Source: JAICWY01 sp964531205
GTDB lineage: Bacteria > Vulcanimicrobiota > Vulcanimicrobiia > Vulcanimicrobiales > Vulcanimicrobiaceae
Assembly (NCBI GenBank): GCA_964531205.1
Contig: CAZHGH010000003.1
Location: forward strand, 19,295 to 83,294
DNA: 64,000 bases
Direction of reading: 5' to 3'
Part shown: piece by piece, positions 16,719 to 25,006 of the stretch
Numbering within the stretch: the stretch's first letter is position 1
How the letters are laid out: the number at the start of each line of letters is the position of its first letter
The notes under the pieces: generated by a model
What the model saw: only the letters and a program-made list of their open reading frames with translations
The model's database searches: none
Told to the model about the DNA's origin: nothing
Translations under genes and position numbers: made by a program

Positions 16719-17947
16719 TCGTAAAGCAAATATTTCAGGCGAGCGGCTTTGAAGTTTTGCAAAGCCGGCTGCCATTTTTGCTCGATGAGGTCCGCTCCGA
16801 TGCCTTGTTGTAGACCGCTCGCAAGCGAATCCGTACCCCAATCGATAGCTAGCGGTTTAGCGCGAATGTTAATCGTGCCGGGCGAGATGTCGTGTACCGC
16901 AGTTATAAGTTCCACTGCAGTCAACACCGCGGGAAAAACACGCGGATTAAAAACATCCAGCTCCACGCCGCCATACTCTTTGCCGGCGCTCTCGCCGAAA
17001 AGCGGTGACCAATAAGCCGGCCTGAAATAGACGCCCGGAATATTCCGCGCGTTCAAAACCGCAGCGAGACGATAGCCGTCCAAACCCATTGCACCTACAT
17101 ATTTGAAGGGCTTCGTTGTCCCGATTCCGCCGTCGAGGCCGACGTTATCGACCAGGCCCGAGCACGGGTACACCATTGCCGTGCTCCACTCAGGGATGTT
17201 CGGCGAAGTTTGAACCCACTGCAAGCCGGTGTCCGGCCAAAGCATGGATCGGTGCCACCCCTCCATACGAATAACGCGTAAATTCGCGCCGATACCGAAG
17301 CGATCGTTGAACATCTCGGCGAGCTCGCCAACAGTCATGCCGTGACGCATGGCGATCGGATAGAGGCCGATAAACGATTTGAAATTCGGATCCAGCACGG
17401 GCCCTTCCACCATGGTTCCACCGATCGGATTCGGGCGGTCCAGGATCCAGATCTCTTTGTTGAATTGCTTGGCGGCTTCCATCGCGTACGCCATCGTCGA
17501 GATGTACGTGTATGTACGCGACCCTACGTCTTGAATATCGAACAGCAGCACGTCGACGCCCTCGAGCATTGCCGCCGTCGGATGGCGCTGCGGGCCGTAT
17601 AGGCTATAAACGGGCAAACCGGTGCGCGAATCGGTATACGATGAAACGTATGCGCCGGCAGGACGATCGCCGCGCAAACCGTGTTCCGGCGAGTAGATCG
17701 CTTTGAGGCAGATGTGACCGTTTGCTTTGATCGCGTCGACGATGTTGACCAGGCGCGACGTAACGCCGGTCTGATTCGTGATTACGCCGACGCAGTGGCC
17801 CCCCAGATCGCGCCATGCCGAGCGCAGGAACACTTCATCGCCTAAGACGACGTGCGCCGCTGGAAGTGTGCCCGCCTGCGCGGGCGCGAAAAAGACCGCG
17901 GCAGCTATGAAGAGCGCCGCGCAGAATCGTACGCTTCGTTTAAACAA
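16715..17947 (-). CDS. namZ: DUF1343 exo-beta-N-acetylmuramidase NamZ-like, secreted
   Basis: The 410-residue protein has a signal peptide ending APAQA, then the DUF1343 signatures 'GVITNQTGVTS', 'IYSPEHGLRGDRPAGAYVSSYTDSRTGLPVYSLYG', 'VDVLLFDIQDVGSRTYTYISTM' and 'WILDRPNPIGG'. NamZ-type enzymes release terminal MurNAc from muropeptides or peptidoglycan fragments, supporting cell-wall turnover. It is the last gene of a tight run queD-queE-mqnB-mqnD-namZ (8-bp overlap with mqnD), an unexpected partner set. Confidence 0.88.
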   Translation of the reverse strand: MFKRSVRFCAALFIAAAVFFAPAQAGTLPAAHVVLGDEVFLRSAWRDLGGHCVGVITNQTGVTSRLVNIVDAIKANGHICLKAIYSPEHGLRGDRPAGAYVSSYTDSRTGLPVYSLYGPQRHPTAAMLEGVDVLLFDIQDVGSRTYTYISTMAYAMEAAKQFNKEIWILDRPNPIGGTMVEGPVLDPNFKSFIGLYPIAMRHGMTVGELAEMFNDRFGIGANLRVIRMEGWHRSMLWPDTGLQWVQTSPNIPEWSTAMVYPCSGLVDNVGLDGGIGTTKPFKYVGAMGLDGYRLAAVLNARNIPGVYFRPAYWSPLFGESAGKEYGGVELDVFNPRVFPAVLTAVELITAVHDISPGTINIRAKPLAIDWGTDSLASGLQQGIGADLIEQKWQPALQNFKAARLKYLLYD

Positions 17948-18776
17948 AAACAGCCTCAGTTGTTTCGGGAATGATCTGCGCCTTATGCGCGCGACGGAAC
18001 AGTTCGTTCACCGCGGTCATGCCTTCCTCGCCGACGTCGCCGCTAAAATCGTTGACGTACAAGGCAATGTGCTTGCGCATGACGTCTTCGCTCATCTCGG
18101 TCGCGTGTTGCCGCACGTAGTTCATGATGTCGTCTTCCTTGGTGCGCGCGTGCTCCAAACTGCGGCGGATGGCGTCGTTGGCCTGTGCCGCCGCGGCATC
18201 ATCGAGATCTTTGCGCGCGAGGATCGCTCCAAGCGGAATCGGCATGCCGGTTTCGCGCTCCCACCACTCGCCCAGGTCTACAATTTGCACGAGACCTGCT
18301 TCACTGTACGTAAAGCGCGATTCGTGGATGATAAGGCCGGCATCTACGGCACCGCTCGCTACGGCGTCGACGATTTTATCGAATCGCAATTGCACTGTTT
18401 GCGGCCGCATGCCCATCGCGAGACGCAGCAACATAAATGCCGTCGTCATCTCGCCGGGAATTGCGATAAGCTTGTTTGCGAAATCGGCGAGATCCGGAGA
18501 GCTGTCCGGGCGAGCGATAAGGAGCGGTCCGCAGCCGCGCCCCAGCGCCCCGCCGGCTCGCAAAATGCGATAGTTTCCCATCAACAGCGGGATCGCGCCG
18601 TAACTCACTTTGGTCAATGAGTAATCGGCGTTGCGCGCCGACATGTTCAAATTCTCGACGTCTTCGAGATGGACGCGGACGGGCGGGGCGCCGTGGATAA
18701 TCCCGTTGGTCCAGGCGGCGAAGATGTAGGTATCGTTGGGGCAAGGCGAATACGCGAGTGTGAGTGTGTTATCCAA
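17940..18776 (-). CDS. mqnD: 1,4-dihydroxy-6-naphthoate synthase MqnD
   Basis: The 278-residue protein belongs to the periplasmic-binding-fold MqnA/MqnD family. It begins with 'LAYSPCPNDTYIFAAWTNG', the diagnostic MqnD N-terminus, followed by 'TKVSYGAIPLLMGNYRILRAGGALGRGCGPLLIAR'. MqnD converts cyclic dehypoxanthine futalosine to 1,4-dihydroxy-6-naphthoate in the futalosine route to menaquinone. It overlaps mqnB by 8 bp. mqnA, mqnC and mqnE are not in the window. Confidence 0.93.
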   Translation of the reverse strand: MDNTLTLAYSPCPNDTYIFAAWTNGIIHGAPPVRVHLEDVENLNMSARNADYSLTKVSYGAIPLLMGNYRILRAGGALGRGCGPLLIARPDSSPDLADFANKLIAIPGEMTTAFMLLRLAMGMRPQTVQLRFDKIVDAVASGAVDAGLIIHESRFTYSEAGLVQIVDLGEWWERETGMPIPLGAILARKDLDDAAAAQANDAIRRSLEHARTKEDDIMNYVRQHATEMSEDVMRKHIALYVNDFSGDVGEEGMTAVNELFRRAHKAQIIPETTEAVFV

Positions 18777-19380
18777 GTTCCGCGGTTCCGAGCATAGCGA
18801 GCAGCGCGTTTAACACTTTTTCCGTGCCGCTGACCCCGGCTGCAAAATCCCAGCGGCTGCGCGAGCGTTCGCAGACGATGTTCGAAATCCCGCGTACTTC
18901 GATCGCGGGCACGCCGGCGATTTCAGCTGCCCGTAGAACGCCGAACCCTTCCATACTCTCGACGCCGACGCCCAATGCGCCAAGCTTTGACGCGGTGTCG
19001 TCCGTTGCCGTTACGCGAGTCACCGTCAAGCCGCGCACGCTACGAAAGCCTAATTCAACGAGGCGATCGACCAGGACCAGATCTGAGCCGGCTCGATCGA
19101 TCACGCGCAATCCATCCGGCAATGCCAGCGGTGAGCCCGTTTCGAGATCGAGCTGCAGCAAATCGTCGGCCACGACGACGCCCTCACCGATCTCCGCCGA
19201 TCCTTCAAATGCGCCGGCAATGCCTGCGCTGATAACTAAATCGTAGGTGCTCTGCGCGAGCGCGCGCGAGACGGCGGCCGCCGCTTCGACAACGCCGATG
19301 CCTGTTACCAGCATTTCGACGTGCGGTTGGGGACGCAGAAAATCTAGTTCCTTGCCCACCGCGCAGGCAATTAAGATCAC
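18769..19380 (-). CDS. mqnB: Futalosine hydrolase MqnB
   Basis: The 203-residue nucleosidase (MTA/SAH nucleosidase fold) shows 'VTGIGVVEAAAAV', 'VISAGIAGAFEGSAEIGEGVVVADDLLQLDLE', 'VESMEGFGVLRAAEIAGVPAIEVRGISN' with the catalytic Glu/Asp regions typical of MqnB. It removes hypoxanthine from futalosine before MqnC acts. The adjacent mqnD strongly supports MqnB over a generic nucleosidase. Its GTG/ATG start overlaps the queE stop by 1 bp. Confidence 0.92.
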   Translation of the reverse strand: MILIACAVGKELDFLRPQPHVEMLVTGIGVVEAAAAVSRALAQSTYDLVISAGIAGAFEGSAEIGEGVVVADDLLQLDLETGSPLALPDGLRVIDRAGSDLVLVDRLVELGFRSVRGLTVTRVTATDDTASKLGALGVGVESMEGFGVLRAAEIAGVPAIEVRGISNIVCERSRSRWDFAAGVSGTEKVLNALLAMLGTAELG

Positions 19381-19955
19381 TAAGGAACTCCGATCAACTT
19401 GTGCGTTTGCAATGAGAGCCGGAAGCGCTCGGGATGCGCTTTTGCATAATCGAGCGCGAGCGCAACGTTCTTCGGCTTGTTGCCTTCGGGTTGCAGCAGA
19501 AGCAACGGTTTATCGGAGAAGAGATCCAGCCACTCTTCCGGAACGCGCTCGTCAACGATGAGTTTCACTTCGTTTGCACGCTTCGCCATGCGCGGGTCGA
19601 CGCGTTCCTTCGGCGAGACGCAAAGCCATACGTCTTTCGGCAACTCCGTGTAAACGGTGCCGTTCGATTCAATGTGGACCCGTCTGCCGTCACGGCGAAG
19701 TGCATCGATAAGCGCGAGCGTTTCGCGCTGCACGAGCGGCTCGCCGCCGGTGAGAATCACCATAGGACAGTTGCCGCCGAGCTCGCGGACGCGCGCCACG
19801 ACATCGTCGACGCCGGCGAAAAACTTCAACGAGTAATCGGTGTCGCAGAAGTCGCACGAAAGATTGCAGCCTGCAAGACGCACGAATACCGCCGGCGTTC
19901 CGCTGAATGCCCCTTCACCTTGAATGCTGTAAAAGATCTCTGCGAGTTGCAGCAT
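19380..19955 (-). CDS. queE: 7-carboxy-7-deazaguanine synthase QueE (radical SAM)
   Basis: The 191-residue radical SAM enzyme begins MLQLAEIFYSIQGEGAFSGTP, diagnostic for QueE, and has the Fe-S motif CNLSCDFC (C30, C34, C37; CX3CX2C). 'ILTGGEPLVQ' and 'VHIESNGTV' complete the core. It contracts 6-carboxytetrahydropterin to 7-carboxy-7-deazaguanine for queuosine. It is shorter than the E. coli form (223) but within the range of minimal QueE proteins. It abuts queD with no spacer. Confidence 0.93.
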   Translation of the reverse strand: MLQLAEIFYSIQGEGAFSGTPAVFVRLAGCNLSCDFCDTDYSLKFFAGVDDVVARVRELGGNCPMVILTGGEPLVQRETLALIDALRRDGRRVHIESNGTVYTELPKDVWLCVSPKERVDPRMAKRANEVKLIVDERVPEEWLDLFSDKPLLLLQPEGNKPKNVALALDYAKAHPERFRLSLQTHKLIGVP

Positions 19956-20327
19956 TTATTCAAAATCGCTTTTGCGAAGTACGGCGCAAGAAGTCGCGGT
20001 TTCCCAAAGCACCAGCTCGTCTAACCCCGGCATCACCGGTTGCAGTTTCGACCAGATCCACGCGACGATGCGCTCGCATGTAGGATTTTCGATGAGATCG
20101 TTCAGCGACGTATGGTCCAATACGTCCAGGATTTCCCGGTGCACTACCGCGCGAACCAGATCGAAGTCCTCGATCATGCCGCGCGACGCGCCTGTTTCTC
20201 GAAGCGGCCCGCGAAGCGCGACCTCGAGCCGGTACGAATGCCCGTGCGGCCGGGCGCACTTGCCCAGGTGGTAAGGGAGAACGTGCGCTGCCTCGAACCG
20301 GAAAAGCTTACGAATTTGCACCTCCAT
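19956..20327 (-). CDS. queD: 6-carboxytetrahydropterin synthase QueD
   Basis: The 123-residue protein has the PTPS-family zinc ligands in 'FEAAHVLPYHLGKCARPHGHSYRLEV' (His16, HGH pair) with the nearby catalytic Cys, plus 'EDFDLVRAVV', 'LDHTSLNDLIENPTCERI' and the terminal Glu in 'LVLWETATSC'. It makes 6-carboxytetrahydropterin for queuosine. First gene of the five-gene minus-strand operon; divergent from DUF4438 with only 22 bp between starts. No preQ1-type leader is possible in that space. Confidence 0.93.
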   Translation of the reverse strand: MEVQIRKLFRFEAAHVLPYHLGKCARPHGHSYRLEVALRGPLRETGASRGMIEDFDLVRAVVHREILDVLDHTSLNDLIENPTCERIVAWIWSKLQPVMPGLDELVLWETATSCAVLRKSDFE

Positions 20328-20349
20328 CCGGTTCTAGGTAAGGAGTATC

Positions 20350-21219
20350 GTGAGCCTTCGCATTAACCGGCCGGAACTCGTCGTGACCGCCGTGGCCGGC
20401 GAAGCCGCACCTTCTCAGCTCAACACGGGGCTGTACGACGTCACGCACGATGGCCAAGCGCTCATCCTGCCGAGTGTCGGCGGCATCAATCCGAACGTCC
20501 GGGTTGGTGACGGCGCCTTCGCCTTTATGGCGGATCACATCGAGCCGGGCGTGAGCGTGCGGCATCCCGACGATCGCATCAACTTGGCGCTCAACGTGCT
20601 GGCGTGCGTAGGTAACGAAGCCGTAGTCATCAGCGGCGATGCGAAAGGTAAGACGGGACGCGTGACGGGCAAACACGGCGGCGTCGAGCACGTGGTGATC
20701 GATTTTCCGCCGGACGTCATGCGAAAAATGGCGATCGGCGACAAGATTCAGGTTTGGAGTTGCGGCCTGGGAATGCGCTTTCTCGATGCTCCGGAGATCA
20801 AAGTCTTCAACGCCGATCCCGACTTTCTCGAGGCGTGGGGCCTAGAATTGACGGACGGCGGCATTTTACGCGCGCGCGTCGCAAAAATGATCCCCGCTGC
20901 GGTTATGGGTTCGGGATTAGGACGCGCGACGGTCGTCCGCGGCGACTACGATATTCAAACGTTCGACGATACCATGGCGGAAAGGTACGGATTACGAGAT
21001 CTGCGGCTGGGCGATATCGTCGCAATTGTTGATGCGGATCATTCATATGGCCGGATCTATCGCACGGGCGCAGTTTCGGTTGGCGTAGTCGCGCACGGCC
21101 GTTCGTTTGTCGCGGGACACGGTCCCGGCGTTACTTCGCTTTTAACGTCGACGCTTGGCAGAATCGAACCCGTAGTGGATGCAAATGCAAATCTAGCGGA
21201 CATTTTGAGGCTGCGCTGA
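20350..21219 (+). CDS. DUF4438 family protein
   Basis: The 289-residue protein fits DUF4438, a family known mainly from structural genomics (Thermotoga) and without a proven function. Conserved phrases include 'PSVGGINPNVRVGDGAFAFMADHIEPGVSV', 'VISGDAKGKTGRVTGKHGG', 'KMIPAAVMGSGLGR' and 'GHGPGVTSLLT'. GTG 20350 is preceded by AAGGAG. Its TGA stop shares a base with the diguanylate cyclase ATG (TGATG), so the two are translationally coupled. The coupling hints at a role near c-di-GMP signalling, or may simply reflect compact gene packing. Confidence 0.75.
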   Translation: MSLRINRPELVVTAVAGEAAPSQLNTGLYDVTHDGQALILPSVGGINPNVRVGDGAFAFMADHIEPGVSVRHPDDRINLALNVLACVGNEAVVISGDAKGKTGRVTGKHGGVEHVVIDFPPDVMRKMAIGDKIQVWSCGLGMRFLDAPEIKVFNADPDFLEAWGLELTDGGILRARVAKMIPAAVMGSGLGRATVVRGDYDIQTFDDTMAERYGLRDLRLGDIVAIVDADHSYGRIYRTGAVSVGVVAHGRSFVAGHGPGVTSLLTSTLGRIEPVVDANANLADILRLR

Positions 21220-22202
21220 TGGATAGGGAGTTGCGGCGAGCAAACGCGCTTCTTGCGGCAACGCGGCGGTTGCAGGGAGCAATCAGCGCAATTCTGGGAG
21301 CGCAATCGATTGAAGATCTCGATCGCACGATAGTCGATGTATTGCCCGGCGCTATCGGGTTCGAGCGCGTCGCGCTGCTCGCGCCCGCGACCATCTACGG
21401 CAATGCGCGTATCGTGCAGCAACTGGGATATCCATCGCTCGATCTTTCGATCGTCCCCAAAAACTCACCGCTCGCAGCCCAAGGCGTTATCGATGCGCAG
21501 CGAACGGGAACCGAAGATGACGACGATTTGCCGCACCGCGACGTGCGCGGCGCATACGTCCTTTCACCGCTGCGCGTACAAGATCGCGTAGTCGCCGCGC
21601 TCTATGCCGATACACTCCGCGAAGACGTAGAGCTTGCGGACGCCGCCGGCTACGTCGCATACGCGTTGGAGATCGCAGGTATGGTGCGCGCGAATCTTTC
21701 GCTCAGCGCAGAGCTGGCGGAACTTGCTCGCACCGACGGTCTGACGGGCTTACCCAACCGGCGCACATTTGACGAGCGGCTGGAAGATGAATTACGGCGT
21801 AGCGCCCGCAGCCGCCGCCCTTTTGCGCTCGCAATCTTCGACGTCGATCGCTTCAAGCAAATTAACGATACACACGGACATCGTGCCGGAGACGATGCGT
21901 TGCGCGCCTTTGCAGACACGCTGCGCAAACATACCCGTCACGTCGATCTTGCCGCACGTTTTGCCGGAGACGAATTCGCGATGATTTTGTTGGATGTGAA
22001 TCACGGCGAGGCTCATGCAATCGTCGATCGCATCGTCGGTGCGGTACGCGCTCTCTCGATTATGAACGGGATGCAACTCTCGGCCTCCGCAGGCGTAACA
22101 CTGAGTTATCCCGTGGATAGCGCGGAAACGATTATCGAGCGCGCGGACGCGGCGCTCTATAAAGCAAAACAAGCGGGTCGCGACCGGTCGGTGCTGGGTT
22201 AG
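21219..22202 (+). CDS. GAF-GGDEF diguanylate cyclase
   Basis: The 327-residue cytosolic protein has a GAF-like sensory region (about residues 15-155) and a GGDEF domain (about 165-327) starting at 'ARTDGLTGLPNRRTFDERL'. The active-site loop reads AGDEF (249-253), a variant known to remain active in many cyclases. An RxxD inhibitory site (R240-H-V-D243) lies five residues upstream, so product feedback is expected. It should make c-di-GMP, matching the PilZ protein at 16.2 kb. Coupled to DUF4438 upstream. Confidence 0.9.
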   Translation: MDRELRRANALLAATRRLQGAISAILGAQSIEDLDRTIVDVLPGAIGFERVALLAPATIYGNARIVQQLGYPSLDLSIVPKNSPLAAQGVIDAQRTGTEDDDDLPHRDVRGAYVLSPLRVQDRVVAALYADTLREDVELADAAGYVAYALEIAGMVRANLSLSAELAELARTDGLTGLPNRRTFDERLEDELRRSARSRRPFALAIFDVDRFKQINDTHGHRAGDDALRAFADTLRKHTRHVDLAARFAGDEFAMILLDVNHGEAHAIVDRIVGAVRALSIMNGMQLSASAGVTLSYPVDSAETIIERADAALYKAKQAGRDRSVLG

Positions 22203-22310
22203 CGCCTGCGCGGTTATCCAAGGTAAGCGCTGGCGGTAAGCCATCTGGCCTGTTTGTAAGGTACCGGACGCCTTAGCACATACGAGAAGCAAGATGGGAA
22301 TAAGCCTAGG

Positions 22311-22493
22311 GTGAAAGACTCGCGTCCTATGGCCTACGACTTGCTCCCTAAGGATTTGCCTCTGCGACGCAGCGCGCGCATGCGTGAACGCGCCGAATCA
22401 ATTGCCATTCTGGCCACGATAGCGGCCTTTTGGATGCTCGTTTTTACGCTAAACTTTTTCGTCGGTCAGTCCTCAACGCCATTAGTGCGTTAA
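22311..22493 (+). CDS. Small single-pass membrane protein
   Basis: The 60-residue product has a basic N-terminal half ('LPKDLPLRRSARMRERAES') and one transmembrane segment (IAILATIAAFWMLVFTLNFFV). Start GTG 22311 or ATG 22329. It is followed by a strong terminator at 22503. No family recognised. The 108 bp upstream (22203-22310) hold repeated GGTAAG-like stretches but no structured RNA class that I recognise. Confidence 0.5.
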   Translation: MKDSRPMAYDLLPKDLPLRRSARMRERAESIAILATIAAFWMLVFTLNFFVGQSSTPLVR

Positions 22494-22502
22494 ACAAAAA
22501 AA

Positions 22503-22526
22503 GACGCCACCGCTGGGGGTGGCGTC
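22503..22526. terminator. Bidirectional rho-independent terminator
   Basis: A perfect GC-rich stem (GACGCCACC with GGTGGCGTC, short loop) is flanked by an A-run on the left and a T-run on the right, so it can end transcription of both the small membrane-protein gene (+) and the 2-oxo acid dehydrogenase operon (-). Confidence 0.92.
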
Positions 22527-22551
22527 TTTTTTTTGTTTTTGTGCGGCGCGG

Positions 22552-23997
22552 CTAAAGCACGCCGCTTGGACCCATTGCTTCAAGCCGCTTTTTGAGGTCT
22601 GCGAGAAAACCGCTGGCCACATAGCCGTCGACCACACGATGATCGAGCGATAGACACACGTTCATCATGTGACGAATCGCAATAGCATCGTCTGCCGTTA
22701 CGACGGGTTTCTTGACAACTGCTTCCATCGTGACGATGCCTGCCTGACCACCGTTGATGATCGGCGCCGAAGCGTACGAACCGTTTGCGCCGTTGTTGTT
22801 TACCGTGAACGTTCCGCCTTGGAGATCGTCCGCTGAGAGTTTGCTGCGCCGCGCTTTATCGATGAGCTCGCCCGACGCGATCGCGATGCCTTTGATGGAA
22901 AGCTTGTCGGTGTTCTTGATTACCGGCACGACGAGATTCGTCGGCAGGCCGATCGCGATGCCGATGTTCACGTCTTTTTCGACATAGATAGCCGGTGCCG
23001 AGCCCGTCGAAGGGTCGGCCGTGAACTTCGCATTCATGAGCGGGAAGACCGCAAGCGATTCGACGACCGCGCGAATGAAGAAGGGAAGAAGCGTGAGCTT
23101 ATAACCAGTGTCGCGCTCAAACTTATCTTTTTCGCGCGCGCGCCACTTCCAGACGTTCGTGACGTCGACTTCGACCATCGACCACGCGTGCGGTGCGGTG
23201 TGTTTGCTCTCCACCATACGCTCCGCGATGATGCGACGCGCCGTCGTGAGCGGAATGAGCGTTCCGGGAATCGGCTCGCCGTACGTACTCGTACCGGATG
23301 GAGCCGGAGCAGGCGGAGCAGCCGGAGCACCGGTCGCGCCGAAGTTCGTGCCGACGCTGATCGCTTGACCAACCGCTGCGGCCGGACCCATGCGAGCAGC
23401 GGTAAGTACATCGTCTGCCGTGACGCGCCCATTGGCACCGGATCCGCGAATCGAACGAATATCGATGTGGTGTTCGCGAGCGAGTTTCCGAACCGCAGGC
23501 GACGCGCCGCGCAACGCAGCCTCGCCGGCAGCGCCGTTCGCTTGATGAACTTTCGCGTGACCGTTCGTCGTCGGCGCGCTCGCCGCTGCGGCAGGCGCCA
23601 CATGTTTGACGGGCATCTCCGGAATGTTGAAACCCGGTACGGGTTCGAAGTTCGCGCTTTCGGCCATTGCGTCGCGCGTTTGCTGCGAAACCGCCGGTGC
23701 AGGCTCGGGCGCTGACGGCGCAGGCGCTTGAGCTGCCGGAGCTTCGGCCGCTGCCGCACCGACTTCGTCGATTACCGCAATCGGCGTCCCCGTCGGAACC
23801 GTCGTGCCTTCTTGCACGAGAATTTCGCGCAACGTCCCGGTAACAGGCGCAGGCACCTCGGAATTGACTTTATCAGTCGAAACTTCGACGAACGCTTCGT
23901 ATTTTTCGATTTGATCGCCGGGTTTCTTGAGCCAGCGCTCCACGGTACCTTCGGTAACCGTTTCACCGAGCTGCGGCATTGTAATTGTGGTCGCCAC
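22552..23997 (-). CDS. Dihydrolipoamide acyltransferase (E2) of a 2-oxo acid dehydrogenase complex
   Basis: The 481-residue E2 has an N-terminal lipoyl domain with lipoylated Lys43 in 'VEVSTDKVNSEVPAP', an Ala/Pro linker, a peripheral subunit-binding domain ('ASPAVRKLAREHHIDIRSIRGSGANGRVTADDV') and a catalytic acyltransferase domain ending with 'SLDHRVVDGYVASGFL' (H453, D457). It transfers acyl groups to CoA. With the E1 genes it forms a pyruvate- or branched-chain-type complex; sequence style favours the branched-chain/BkdB group. GTG 23997 is the start. E3 is not in the window. Last gene of the operon. Confidence 0.92.
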   Translation of the reverse strand: MATTITMPQLGETVTEGTVERWLKKPGDQIEKYEAFVEVSTDKVNSEVPAPVTGTLREILVQEGTTVPTGTPIAVIDEVGAAAAEAPAAQAPAPSAPEPAPAVSQQTRDAMAESANFEPVPGFNIPEMPVKHVAPAAAASAPTTNGHAKVHQANGAAGEAALRGASPAVRKLAREHHIDIRSIRGSGANGRVTADDVLTAARMGPAAAVGQAISVGTNFGATGAPAAPPAPAPSGTSTYGEPIPGTLIPLTTARRIIAERMVESKHTAPHAWSMVEVDVTNVWKWRAREKDKFERDTGYKLTLLPFFIRAVVESLAVFPLMNAKFTADPSTGSAPAIYVEKDVNIGIAIGLPTNLVVPVIKNTDKLSIKGIAIASGELIDKARRSKLSADDLQGGTFTVNNNGANGSYASAPIINGGQAGIVTMEAVVKKPVVTADDAIAIRHMMNVCLSLDHRVVDGYVASGFLADLKKRLEAMGPSGVL

Positions 23998-24001
23998 GAC
24001 G

Positions 24002-25006
24002 TTAGAACCTCACCATTTCGCGCATTGCGTCGGCCATCTCAGCCGGCGAGCTCATGTACTCTTCTTCCAGCGGAAGCGCGTAGCCCATCGCAGGAACGTC
24101 CGGCGCGCAAAGACGGCGGATCGGCGCGTCGAGTTCGAACAGCGCTTCCTCGGCGACCATCGCGCTGATTTCAGCGCCGATGCCTCCGAATTTGTTGTCT
24201 TCGTGAATGACGAGCAATTTGCGCGTCTTGCGCACGCTCTCGAGAATCGTGCCGCGATCCATCGGGCGAATCGAACGCAGGTCGATCACTTCGACGGACA
24301 TGCCTTCTTGTTCGAGCGCGTTCGCCGCTTCGAGCGCCCAGTGCACGTACAAGCCGTACGAAACAACCGTAAGCTGTGTGCCTTGCTTTTTGACGTCGGC
24401 CTTGCCGATTGGAATCGTGTAATGGCCGTCCGGCACTTCGCCTTTGATGAGACGGTACGTTTTCTTGTGCTCGAGGAACAGCACCGGATCCGGATCGTCG
24501 ATTGCCGCGTTCAACAAGCCTTTAACATCGGCTGGGAACGCCGGCGCCACGATTTTCAGTCCGGGTACGTGATAGAACAGCGCTTCAATAGAAACAGAGT
24601 GCGAGAGTGCACCGCGAACGCCGCCGCCGTACGGCGTACGGATGACCAGCGGACACGTGTATTCACCGTTGCTGCGATAACGCGTCTTCGCCGCTTCTCC
24701 GACGATTTGGTTGAACGCCGGATAGATGAAGTCGGCAAATTGAATTTCGGCAATCGGACGCAAGCCTTCCATTGCCATGCCGACCGCGATACCGACGATC
24801 GACGCTTCGGCGATTGGCGTATCGATAACGCGTTCCGGTCCAAATTCTTTGATGAAGTCTTTGGTGATGAGGAATACGTTGCCGCGGTTGCCGACGTCTT
24901 CGCCGATAATCACCGTGCGCTCGTCGTTCTTCATCGCCTCGTACAACGTCTCGCGCACCGCTTCGACGTTATTCAGGATTTTAGACGACGTTGTTGCTAT
25001 TGCCAC
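24002..25006 (-). CDS. 2-oxo acid dehydrogenase E1 component, beta subunit
   Basis: The 334-residue protein matches E1-beta of pyruvate/branched-chain oxo acid dehydrogenases: 'EDVGNRGNVFLITKDFIKEFGPERVIDTPIAEASIVGIAVGMAMEGLRPIAEIQFADF', 'GGGVRGALSHSVSIEALFYHVPGLKIVAPAFPADVKGLLNAAI' and 'LLVIHEDNKFGGIGAEI'. It completes the thiamine-diphosphate site with E1-alpha. GTG 25006, nested in the E1-alpha stop region and spaced from AAGGGG, is preferred over TTG 25015. It lies between E2 and the first E1-alpha gene. Confidence 0.92.
   Translation of the reverse strand: MAIATTSSKILNNVEAVRETLYEAMKNDERTVIIGEDVGNRGNVFLITKDFIKEFGPERVIDTPIAEASIVGIAVGMAMEGLRPIAEIQFADFIYPAFNQIVGEAAKTRYRSNGEYTCPLVIRTPYGGGVRGALSHSVSIEALFYHVPGLKIVAPAFPADVKGLLNAAIDDPDPVLFLEHKKTYRLIKGEVPDGHYTIPIGKADVKKQGTQLTVVSYGLYVHWALEAANALEQEGMSVEVIDLRSIRPMDRGTILESVRKTRKLLVIHEDNKFGGIGAEISAMVAEEALFELDAPIRRLCAPDVPAMGYALPLEEEYMSSPAEMADAMREMVRF

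Noticed and set aside
22203..22310. Possible riboswitch between the diguanylate cyclase and the small membrane protein
   Set aside because: Repeated GGTAAG-like stretches are present but no GEMM (c-di-GMP), ydaO or other known riboswitch consensus could be matched.
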